Positions 6,460 through 12,336 of a stretch of 12,336 nucleotides of DNA are shown here, in pieces. The DNA lies in assembly GCA_029860565.1 (NCBI GenBank), contig JAOUAY010000027.1, forward strand, positions 1-12,336, given 5' to 3'. Positions within the stretch are counted from its first letter, which is position 1. Each line of letters opens with the position of its first letter. Below the pieces are notes generated by a model. It made no database searches. It saw only the letters and a list, made by a program, of their open reading frames with translations, and had not been told where the DNA came from. Source of the stretch: Candidatus Nitrosopumilus sp. (GTDB lineage: Archaea; Thermoproteota; Nitrososphaeria; Nitrososphaerales; Nitrosopumilaceae). The translations under genes were made by a program, and so were the position numbers.

Positions 6460-6867
6460 ATGCCTGAAAATATCCTATTTGTATGCGTAGAAAATGCAGG
6501 TAGAAGCCAAATGGCTGAGGCATTTTTTAGAAAATTTGCTCCAAGTAGGTTCAATGTTTCTAGTGCGGGAACAATTCCTTCATCTCAACTTAATCCCATT
6601 GTAATTCAAGTGATGAAAGAATCTGGAATAGATGTGATGAATCAGCATCCAAAACTACTGTCTAATTTCATGATTAAGAATTCTTCGAAAACTGTCAACA
6701 TGGGATGTATGGACAAAGAATCATATCTCTCTTTGTTTGTCAAGGATATCCTTGATTGGAATATTTCTGATCCAAAAGAAAAATCACTTGATGAAGTACG
6801 AATAATTCGAGATACAATAAAGTCCAAAGTGATGAATCTTATCAAAACTCTTGAGGCAACAAATTAA
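6460..6867 (+). CDS. arsC: Low-molecular-weight phosphatase / arsenate-reductase-like protein
   Basis: This 135-residue protein has the LMW protein-tyrosine-phosphatase fold used by thioredoxin-type arsenate reductases. The P-loop CVENAGRS (residues 9-16) has the required C-x5-R-S, followed by QMAEAFF. The general-acid D-P motif is at 104-105 (ISDP), and D-E-V-R-I-I-R-D (111-118) matches the C-terminal helix of ArsC proteins. C83 (NMGC) corresponds to the second redox cysteine. The third cysteine of Staphylococcus-type ArsC is absent; there is no Cys after 83, and a Tyr (Y89) stands near the expected place. So it may reduce arsenate by a different thiol relay or be a phosphatase. Divergence from arsR and the 1-bp overlap (TAATG) with the aquaporin gene favour an arsenic role. 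Start choice: ATG at 6460, near-leaderless promoter. Confidence 0.75.
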   Translation: MPENILFVCVENAGRSQMAEAFFRKFAPSRFNVSSAGTIPSSQLNPIVIQVMKESGIDVMNQHPKLLSNFMIKNSSKTVNMGCMDKESYLSLFVKDILDWNISDPKEKSLDEVRIIRDTIKSKVMNLIKTLEATN

Positions 6868-7550
6868 TGGTATATTCTAATTTACAGATTTTCACAGTTG
6901 AACTAATTGGAACATTTATTCTTGTAGTTTTTGCAACTGGTTCAATAGTTTATGATGCTGAAGTCTTTGATGGAAAATTAGGAATTCCATTTGCAGCTCT
7001 TGCTCCCTTTGTCGCATTACTAATCGGTGTGTATTCTTTTGGAAAAATATCTCTGGCCCATTTTAATCCTGCAGTGACTATAGGTTATTACATTACAGGC
7101 CACATATCAAAAATTCAAATTGTATATTACTTTGTTGCAGAAATAATTGGTGCACTGTTAGGATCTCTTTTTGTTTTAACATTCATTGGGGAAAAAGTAA
7201 ATCTTGGTGCAAATGCTCCGAATCTTGATTTTTCAATATTTGTAATTTTTCCAGTTGAAGTTTTAGCTTCTGCAATGCTTATGGGAGTTATTTTTTATGT
7301 TGTGTATACAAAAGGTTTGAGAGGATTTAGTGGAGTTGCAATTGGGGGGATAGTTGGGTTGGATATTTTGTTTTTGGCCTATGTCTCTGGAGCATCAATG
7401 AATCCTGCTAGAGCCCTAGCTCCTGCATTGTTGTCTGGAACCTTTGAAAATCTTTGGCTTTATTGGAGTGCACCCTATGTTGGAACTATGATAACTGCAT
7501 TTCTATTTAGAAAGAAATTCCTGACACAAAGAGCCAAAAATTACGAATAA
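6867..7550 (+). CDS. MIP-family channel (aquaporin/aquaglyceroporin), possible arsenite channel
   Basis: This 227-residue membrane channel has about six transmembrane segments. Both NPA boxes are intact: HFNPAVT (residues 65-71) and SMNPARALAP (177-186), with the conserved selectivity-filter arginine R182 after the second. Twelve residues before the second NPA Asn, where water-specific AqpZ has its filter His, there is a hydrophobic residue in my ungapped alignment, which suggests a pore for larger neutral solutes. The ATG overlaps the arsC-like stop (TAATG), so the two are translated from one transcript. In Sinorhizobium meliloti an aquaglyceroporin, AqpS, replaces the arsenite pump in an ars operon and lets As(OH)3 flow out. 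The same logic fits here, as no ArsB or Acr3 pump gene is present in the window. A water or glycerol channel unrelated to arsenic is the alternative. Confidence 0.85.
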   Translation: MVYSNLQIFTVELIGTFILVVFATGSIVYDAEVFDGKLGIPFAALAPFVALLIGVYSFGKISLAHFNPAVTIGYYITGHISKIQIVYYFVAEIIGALLGSLFVLTFIGEKVNLGANAPNLDFSIFVIFPVEVLASAMLMGVIFYVVYTKGLRGFSGVAIGGIVGLDILFLAYVSGASMNPARALAPALLSGTFENLWLYWSAPYVGTMITAFLFRKKFLTQRAKNYE

Positions 7551-7554
7551 TAAT
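7545..7554 (+). promoter_or_regulatory. Weak TATA-like element before hemL
   Basis: GAATAATAAT overlaps the aquaporin stop and is centred about 24-27 bp before the ATG codons at 7573/7576, the right distance for a leaderless hemL transcript. It is a weak match in AT-rich DNA. Read-through from the aquaporin gene over the 22-bp gap is equally possible. Confidence 0.25.
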
Positions 7555-7572
7555 GACCAAAAATACCATTGA

Positions 7573-8853
7573 ATGATGTCTGAATCCAAAAAACTGTTCA
7601 ATATTGCAAAAAAAGTAATTCCATCAGGCGTTAATAGCCCTGTCAGATATTTTGAGCCATATCCCTTCTTTACAAAAAAAGCAAATGGAGCATACATTTG
7701 GGATGTAGACAATAATCGTTACATTGATTTTTGCAATGGCTATGGTGCACTACTTTTGGGACATAGACGAAAAGAAATTCTCAAATCTGTTTCAGACCAG
7801 CTATCGAAGGGGACTCTTTATTGTACTCCAACTGAATCTGAAATTGAACTTTCAAAATTAATCATTGGAAACTTTCCATCTATTGACAAAGTAAGATTGA
7901 TGAATACAGGTGGTGAAGCAACAATGACTGCAATCAGACTAGCACGTGGATTTACAAAAAAGAAAAAAATAATTAAGTTTGAAGGATGTTATCACGGTGC
8001 ACATGATTCTGTTTTAGTAAAAGCAGGATCTGGATCTGCACATAATGGAATTTCTGTGTCTGATGGTGGATTAGATGAGGTTTCAAAAAATACGTTGGTT
8101 GTAGAGTATAATAATATTGAAAATTTACAAAAAACAATTAGAAAAAACAAAGACATTGCAGGAGTCATTGTAGAACCAATCCTTGCTAACATGGGTTTAA
8201 TTTTACCTGAAAAGAATTTCCTTTCTGATTTACGAAAAATTACTAAAGAAAATAACATTCCGTTGATTTTTGATGAAGTAGTTACTGGTTTTAGAGTTGC
8301 ACCTGGTGGGGCTCAAGAACATTTTGGAATAAAACCTGATTTAACAACAATGGCTAAAGCACTAAGCAATGGATTTACCATATCTGCAGTAGGGGGTAGA
8401 AAAGAAATTATGGATTTACTTTCTCCAGATGGCAAGGTTTACCAAGCAAGTACGTTTGCAGGTAATCCAATTTCTGTAAGTGCTGCTATCAGCTCAATTA
8501 AAACAATTAACAAAATCAAAAACAAACTTTATTCAAAACTTGAAAGATTCAATTTACTATTTTCCACTGCACTAGATGACATGGCTACAGATATGAAAAT
8601 CCCTCACCAAATCAATTTTACAGCCTCAATGTTCCAGATTTTCTTCACAAACAAACCGGTTGTGGATTATCAAACCTCAAAGAATGCAAATGCAAAGAAA
8701 TTTCAAAAATTGTTCCAAACATTATTGAAAAAGAAAATTTTCATTGCCCCATCTCAATTTGAAGTAGTTTTCCTTTCTGATGCTCATACTGAAACTGATC
8801 TAAACAAAACACTTGATGCATATAATTATGCATTAAAATCGGTAAAAAATTGA
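7573..8853 (+). CDS. hemL: Glutamate-1-semialdehyde 2,1-aminomutase
   Basis: A PLP enzyme of 426 residues that converts glutamate-1-semialdehyde to 5-aminolevulinate in the C5 pathway. It is full-length for the family. Landmarks in order are IPSGVNSPVR (16-25), NTGGEATMTAIRLARG (111-126), IIKFEGCYHGAHDS (133-146), KAGSGS (150-155), the cofactor-binding FDEVVTGFR (233-241), and the Schiff-base lysine K262 in MAKALSNGF. The stretch after the lysine (ALSNGFTISAVGGR) differs from the usual I-x-G-G-G-x-P-x-G-A-x-G-G-R of HemL and looks more like other class-III aminotransferases. The rest of the sequence and the hemC neighbour leave little doubt. Two ATG codons (7573, 7576) are possible starts. 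The stop overlaps the hemC start by 4 bp. The glutamyl-tRNA reductase gene (hemA) that makes its substrate is not in the window. Confidence 0.93.
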   Translation: MMSESKKLFNIAKKVIPSGVNSPVRYFEPYPFFTKKANGAYIWDVDNNRYIDFCNGYGALLLGHRRKEILKSVSDQLSKGTLYCTPTESEIELSKLIIGNFPSIDKVRLMNTGGEATMTAIRLARGFTKKKKIIKFEGCYHGAHDSVLVKAGSGSAHNGISVSDGGLDEVSKNTLVVEYNNIENLQKTIRKNKDIAGVIVEPILANMGLILPEKNFLSDLRKITKENNIPLIFDEVVTGFRVAPGGAQEHFGIKPDLTTMAKALSNGFTISAVGGRKEIMDLLSPDGKVYQASTFAGNPISVSAAISSIKTINKIKNKLYSKLERFNLLFSTALDDMATDMKIPHQINFTASMFQIFFTNKPVVDYQTSKNANAKKFQKLFQTLLKKKIFIAPSQFEVVFLSDAHTETDLNKTLDAYNYALKSVKN

Positions 8854-9785
8854 AGTACACAGTTGGAGCTCGAGGAAGTCAGCTATCTGTTGCACAGACT
8901 AATTGGGTAATTTCTGAATTAAAAAAAGTAAATCCTGATTGTGATTATGAAATCAAACCCATTACAACAAAGGGTGATACTGATACAAGACCATTATTTA
9001 CAATCGATCAAAAAGGAATTTTTGAAAAAGAGATTGATAGGGCAGTTGCTCAAAAAGAAGTAGATTTTGCTGTACATAGTCTCAAAGACGTTCCATCTGA
9101 ATTAGATGAAAATCTAATACTTGCATCTATTCCAAAACGTGAAGCAGTTAATGATGTATTCATTTCTTCAGATGATTCAACATTAGATAATATCCGAGAA
9201 GGTTCAGTAATTGGAACAAGCTCGTTACGACGTGCAGTTCAAGTGTCTAGAAAAAAACCTGATGTAATTGTAAAACCTATTCGGGGAAATATTGAAACTA
9301 GAATTAGAAAAGTATTTGGAGAAGACTATGATGCAATTGTTCTTGCACAAGCTGGAATTTCGAGATTAGGAGTTGATGTAAAATATACTCCATTATCTAT
9401 TGATGATTTTTCTCCATCTCCTGGACAGGGTGCAATTGCTATAGTTGCAAGAACCGACGATGCTGAAACAATTTCAATGCTAAAAAAAATTGAAGATGAT
9501 GATTCTCGTTTAGAAATTGAGGCTGAGCGTTCACTTTCAGATTATGTTGATTCTGGTTGTAGATTTCCTTTAGGGGCCTATGCCAAATCTAATGGCTCTG
9601 ATATGACTTTGACAGTATCGGCATTTTCTGTAGATGGAAAACAATCTCTTCAGGTAAACAAAACTGGGAAGAAAGAAGATCCTAAATCTCTGGGAAAAAG
9701 TGCTGGAGAAGAACTACGTAGGAAAGGAGTAAATGATCTTGCATTAAATTGGAGAGAAAAAGTAGAGGAATGGAATAAGACATGA
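8850..9785 (+). CDS. hemC: Hydroxymethylbilane synthase (porphobilinogen deaminase)
   Basis: Joins four porphobilinogens into hydroxymethylbilane. The 311 residues cover the whole family: N-terminal YTVGARGSQLSVAQ (3-16), KGDTD (41-45), FEKEID (58-63), the catalytic aspartate D80 in VHSLKDVP (75-82), GTSSLRR (122-128), RGNIETR (145-151), SPSPGQGAI (188-196), and the dipyrromethane-cofactor cysteine C237 in DSGCRFPLGAY. The start is TTG at 8850, overlapping the hemL stop as TTGA. No ATG or GTG gives the conserved N-terminus, so the TTG is well supported. Downstream it overlaps the methyltransferase gene by ATGA. All key catalytic residues are present, so it should be active. Confidence 0.95.
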   Translation: MKYTVGARGSQLSVAQTNWVISELKKVNPDCDYEIKPITTKGDTDTRPLFTIDQKGIFEKEIDRAVAQKEVDFAVHSLKDVPSELDENLILASIPKREAVNDVFISSDDSTLDNIREGSVIGTSSLRRAVQVSRKKPDVIVKPIRGNIETRIRKVFGEDYDAIVLAQAGISRLGVDVKYTPLSIDDFSPSPGQGAIAIVARTDDAETISMLKKIEDDDSRLEIEAERSLSDYVDSGCRFPLGAYAKSNGSDMTLTVSAFSVDGKQSLQVNKTGKKEDPKSLGKSAGEELRRKGVNDLALNWREKVEEWNKT

Positions 9786-10522
9786 CTGGAAAAGTATATC
9801 TTGTTGGCGCAGGTCCTGGAGATAGTAAATTAATTACATTACGTGCAGTTGAATTGCTTGAAAAAGCAGATGTTGTTTTGTATGATAGACTAGTAAGTAA
9901 AAAAATCATTTCAATGATTCCAAAAAAAACAGAAAAAGTCTATGTGGGAAGAGCAGTAGGGGATGATACTACTCATCAAAATACCACAAATGATTTAATG
10001 GTACAATATGCAAAATCTAAAAAAAATGTAGTTAGATTAAAGGGAGGTGATCCTATTATTTTTGGACGTGGTGGTGAAGAAGCAGAGTTTCTCAAAGAAA
10101 ATAAAATAAAATATGAAATTGTACCGGGAATTACTTCTGGGATTGGTTCTGCAACGTATGCCGGTATTCCTCTAACTCACAGAAAATATGCATCATCAGT
10201 AGTTTTTGTAACAGGACATGAAGATCCAGAAAAGAAAAAAGAGATTGTTAAATGGAAAAATCTTGCAAAGTCTGTTGACACAATTGTAATTATGATGGGT
10301 CTTTCGCGCATAGATGTTATTTGTAAACAACTTATCACTGGAGGAATGGACAAAAAAACTCCAGTTGCTGTGATTCAAAATGGCACCACTCCTAAACAAA
10401 AAATGATCAAAGGAACAGTCACAAATATTGCAAAAAAAGTTAAAGAAAATAAAATCACTCCTCCAACAAATATCATTATTGGGAATGTAGTTGATTTGTC
10501 AGAAACTATTGGATGGAAATAA
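9782..10522 (+). CDS. cobA: Uroporphyrinogen-III C-methyltransferase (SUMT)
   Basis: Uses two SAM to methylate uroporphyrinogen III at C2 and C7, giving precorrin-2, the branch point to cobalamin, siroheme and the archaeal heme pathway. The 246 residues form a single tetrapyrrole-methylase domain. Motifs are VYLVGAGPGD (5-14), YDRLV (34-38), the signature LKGGDPIIFGRGGEE (86-100), VPGITSG (114-120), GIPLTHR (128-134), VTGHE (143-147) and NGTTPKQ in the C-terminal lobe. No fused uroporphyrinogen synthase or CysG dehydrogenase domain is present. The separate hemD follows by a 1-bp overlap (TAATG) and hemC precedes with ATGA. It sits between hemC and hemD, so translation of all three is coupled. 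SUMT is favoured over later corrin methylases by the motif set and by position. Confidence 0.93.
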   Translation: MTGKVYLVGAGPGDSKLITLRAVELLEKADVVLYDRLVSKKIISMIPKKTEKVYVGRAVGDDTTHQNTTNDLMVQYAKSKKNVVRLKGGDPIIFGRGGEEAEFLKENKIKYEIVPGITSGIGSATYAGIPLTHRKYASSVVFVTGHEDPEKKKEIVKWKNLAKSVDTIVIMMGLSRIDVICKQLITGGMDKKTPVAVIQNGTTPKQKMIKGTVTNIAKKVKENKITPPTNIIIGNVVDLSETIGWK

Positions 10523-11319
10523 TGTTAGATGGAAAAACTATTGCTATCACTCGCTCAAAAGATGATGCTTCTGAATTCATTTCACTTGTTGAAGAAAATA
10601 AAGCAACACCTGTTGCATTACCTACAATAGAGCTTGTCAGCAAGGGAGAAAAAATCGTTGATGAATTCTTAGAGTCTATTGTCAAATATGATCCTGATTA
10701 TTCAGTTTTTATGAGTTCAAAAGCTGTCAAATTGTTATTTGATACAGCAAAGAATGTTGGAAAATTAGAAAAATTGCAGTTAGCAGTTGCAAATACCATG
10801 GTAATGTCTGTAGGGCCTAAAACTACAATTGCACTTGAATTTGAAGGAATCAAAGTAAATTATCAGCCAACAACTTATTCATCTGTTGGTGTTGGAGAAG
10901 AGTTTACAAAAATCAATGCAGTTGGCAAAAAAGTAATTATTCCCCGTAGTGGTGCATCCACTCCATTTCTAAAAGAATTACTAAACAAAATTGGAATTGA
11001 TGTGTTAGAAATTCATCTGTATGATGTGTGTGCATTTAGGGATACTACTCAATGGAATGATTTTCGTGAATTATTTTCTCAGAATAAAGTAAATGGTATT
11101 GTCTTTACCAGTGCATCCTCCGTTCGTGGATTCTTTGAGATAATGTCAAAAGATTATGAAATGGATATTTTGCTTGATAATCTTGAAAAACTGTCTGTAG
11201 TCTCTATTGGACCATTTACTTCAGATGAATTAAAAAAATTCAAAGTTAAAAATACTGTTGCTGAAGTCCATACTATAGCTGGTGCTTTTGACGCAATGAA
11301 AGTTACACTAACTGTGTAG
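10522..11319 (+). CDS. hemD: Uroporphyrinogen-III synthase
   Basis: Closes hydroxymethylbilane with inversion of ring D to give uroporphyrinogen III. HemD proteins are poorly conserved, but the sequence shows the expected N-terminus MLDGKTIAITRSKDDASEF, then LPTIELV, a MSSKAV segment corresponding to the FTSxNAV motif, a central IPRSGAS, VFTSASSVRGFFE and VSIGPFTSDEL near the C-terminus. That is the typical two-lobe Rossmann-like layout. I chose the ATG at 10522, which makes a TAATG overlap with the SUMT stop and gives the standard MLxGK start (265 aa). An in-frame ATG at 10513 would add three residues. It is the last gene of the hemL-hemC-cobA-hemD operon, and no T-tract lies directly behind the stop. 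Confidence 0.9.
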   Translation: MLDGKTIAITRSKDDASEFISLVEENKATPVALPTIELVSKGEKIVDEFLESIVKYDPDYSVFMSSKAVKLLFDTAKNVGKLEKLQLAVANTMVMSVGPKTTIALEFEGIKVNYQPTTYSSVGVGEEFTKINAVGKKVIIPRSGASTPFLKELLNKIGIDVLEIHLYDVCAFRDTTQWNDFRELFSQNKVNGIVFTSASSVRGFFEIMSKDYEMDILLDNLEKLSVVSIGPFTSDELKKFKVKNTVAEVHTIAGAFDAMKVTLTV

Positions 11320-11353
11320 CGGGAAATTTAGATGAGTCTATATCCTTTATCGT

Positions 11354-11372
11354 TAGAATTATAATAATTCTA
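11354..11372. repeat. 19-bp perfect palindrome
   Basis: TAGAATTAT-A-ATAATTCTA: 9-bp arms around one base, 35 bp after the hemD stop. It may be a regulator binding site or part of a transcript end. The arm TAGAATTAT differs by one base from the TAGAACTAT repeats at 1206-1223. In DNA this AT-rich the resemblance may be chance. Confidence 0.5.
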
Positions 11373-11474
11373 TAATATGCGCGATATATTGTGAATATGC
11401 TAGATGTGTATAGATTTGAGCCTAAAATTTGTCTCTTTTAAGCAAAGTTCTGAGGCTAGAATGAAGTTATATCG

Positions 11475-11494
11475 AAAAATGGAGATCCATTTTT
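11475..11494 (+). terminator. Hairpin with T5 arm, possible terminator of the hem operon
   Basis: AAAAATGGA-GA-TCCATTTTT is a perfect inverted repeat with 9-bp arms and a very short loop, ending in T5. The transcript could form a hairpin followed by U residues. It lies 155 bp after hemD, which is far for a simple terminator, so a regulatory or mobile-remnant role is also possible. Confidence 0.35.
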
Positions 11495-11589
11495 GACAAT
11501 TTTGGATTTTAGGATAGTTGAGAAAACAATGGAATGTACAATTTGATTAATCCATGCTAGGGTTATCACATTTGAAAATATAGGCTCTC

Positions 11590-11600
11590 TTTTTAAAATA
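11590..11600 (+). promoter_or_regulatory. TATA box for the CBS-domain gene
   Basis: TTTTTAAAATA is centred about 22-27 bp before the ATG at 11617 and the TTG at 11622, placing the transcript start at the expected beginning of the protein. This suggests that the promoter and N-terminal coding region are still in place although the frame is broken further on. Confidence 0.4.
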
Positions 11601-11621
11601 GATTAAGGGAAAAAAGATGTT

Positions 11622-12336
11622 TTGGTCGTTGCAACTAACGTAACTACAGTAACTCCAGAGGTTTCAATAAGGATGTTCTTCAAAAGATGCGGTCCAATTT
11701 TATCAAATACATAGTTGTTCAAGTAAACAACAAACCAGTCGGCATTGTAACTGAACGTGACATTAACAAATTTCTAGAAAATGACAAAACCGCAAGAGCG
11801 CTTGAAGAGATATCCATAGAACAAGTAATGGAAAAAAACTTCATCACAATAACTGATGGCACAAGTGATCACGTAAATCAAGCTGCTAAAGATATGAAAA
11901 TCTTCAGAATTGGTTCAGTAATTATAGTTGATTCTAATGGAAATCTAGCAGGAATAATTACTAAAACCGACATCACTAAGGTCTATGGAGCAGTCTATGG
12001 GGTAAAATTCAAAGTAAAAGATTACATGAGTCGCAAAGTGGTTACTTGCAGAAAATCTGATTCACTTAGATTTGCATTAAACATGATTAATCAAAATGGC
12101 ATATCCAGATTAGTAGTTACCAGTAACAATGGAAAACCACTTGGTGTGATAACGACTAATGACTTTTTGATACATAGCTCATATTTCACAAAAGACAAAG
12201 ATGGCACACGTGAATATTTACTTCCTACGGATTCAGAAAATATGTGTGTTGGTGATCTTGCAAGTAAAGAACTACTTGCTGTAAATCTTGAAGATGATTT
12301 ATCCATTGCAGCTCAAAAGATGATTAAGAATCATAT
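11622..12336 (+). pseudogene. Four-CBS-domain protein with an apparent frameshift in CBS1 (3' end outside window)
   Basis: From the TTG at 11622 one frame encodes LVVATNVTTVTPEVSI, the typical first half of a CBS domain, then runs out of register. The continuation KDVLQKMRSNFIKYIVVQV with KPVGIVTERD is in the -1 frame from about 11669 and stays open to the window end. One extra base near ATAAGG (11667-11672) would restore a single reading frame. CBS2 (VMEKNFITITDG...GIITKTDI), CBS3 (VKDYMSRKVVT...GVITTNDF) and the start of CBS4 (VGDLASKELLAV) follow, so two Bateman modules are expected. CBS pairs bind adenine nucleotides or SAM and regulate partners. A protein starting at the ATG at 11687 would lack the first part of CBS1. 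Upstream, ATG 11617 is in yet another frame and stops after eight codons. True pseudogene, sequencing error and recoding are all possible. Confidence 0.7.

Larger units (their letters stand above)
11320..11621. other. Gene-poor region between hemD and the CBS-domain gene
   Basis: About 300 bp with no supportable gene: all six frames are broken by frequent stops and no tRNA or rRNA is seen. It holds a 19-bp perfect palindrome (11354-11372), a 9-bp-arm hairpin (11475-11494) and a TATA-like stretch (11590-11600) before the CBS gene. No remnant of a neighbouring gene could be recognised. It is far longer than the other gaps in the second half of the window. Confidence 0.6.

Noticed and set aside
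6446..6467. GTGATGA followed 11 nt later by CTGA, resembling C and D boxes of an archaeal C/D sRNA
   Set aside because: No C'/D' pair or closing stem follows, and it overlaps the start of the arsC-like gene; likely coincidence.
7992..8258. 88-codon open frame on the minus strand within hemL
   Set aside because: Antisense to the conserved HemL core, with no recognisable domain or start context.
11419..11457. AGCCT/AGGCT inverted repeat in the hemD-CBS gap
   Set aside because: Only 5-bp arms with a 29-nt loop; expected by chance.
11481..11545. Short open frame GDPFLTILDFRIVEK in the intergenic region
   Set aside because: Too short, no start context, no family resemblance and stops on both sides.
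12091..12306. 71-codon open frame on the minus strand
   Set aside because: It lies wholly antisense to the well-conserved CBS3/CBS4 coding sequence and resembles no protein; it is a shadow frame.

Overview
The window looks like chromosomal DNA of an ammonia-oxidising archaeon of the Nitrososphaeria (Thaumarchaeota), most likely Nitrosopumilales-like. The evidence is AT-rich DNA with AT-ending codons, TATA boxes about 25 bp ahead of start codons (leaderless style), T-tract terminators, tightly overlapping genes, and a gene mix of DUF47-Pit, SbtA-SbtB, hemL-hemC-SUMT-hemD and a multi-CBS protein. No amo or rRNA gene is present, so this assignment is inference. All genes are on the + strand except one ArsR regulator.

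Region 1 (1-2903) encodes two extracellular proteins. The first is the 3' part of an NHL-repeat protein with a HYR-like domain and a run of RTX calcium-binding nonapeptides. The second is a signal-peptide protein built from three divergent copies of a domain with two cysteines each, which I cannot assign to a known family.

Region 2 (2904-6117) is anion uptake: a PhoU-like DUF47 protein with a PiT phosphate permease, then an SbtA-type sodium/bicarbonate transporter with its PII-like partner SbtB. Bicarbonate uptake fits an autotroph. The DNA ahead of the three-repeat gene and ahead of DUF47-pit shares an unusual TAGAAC-type repeated motif.

Region 3 (6114-7550) looks like an arsenic module: arsR (-) divergent from an arsenate-reductase-like phosphatase and an aquaporin/aquaglyceroporin. 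This resembles the bacterial arsR-aqpS-arsC arrangement, in which the channel releases arsenite. The reductase-like protein lacks the third redox cysteine of thioredoxin-coupled ArsC.

Region 4 (7573-11319) is a four-gene tetrapyrrole operon (hemL, hemC, SUMT/cobA, hemD) with overlapping starts and stops. It runs from glutamate-1-semialdehyde to precorrin-2, apart from the hemB step, which is not here. Its product feeds cobalamin, siroheme and heme synthesis.

Region 5 (11320-12336) is a gene-poor 300-bp stretch with a 19-bp palindrome and a hairpin, then a four-CBS-domain protein that runs off the window. Its first CBS domain is split by an apparent single-base frameshift, so no single open frame covers it.
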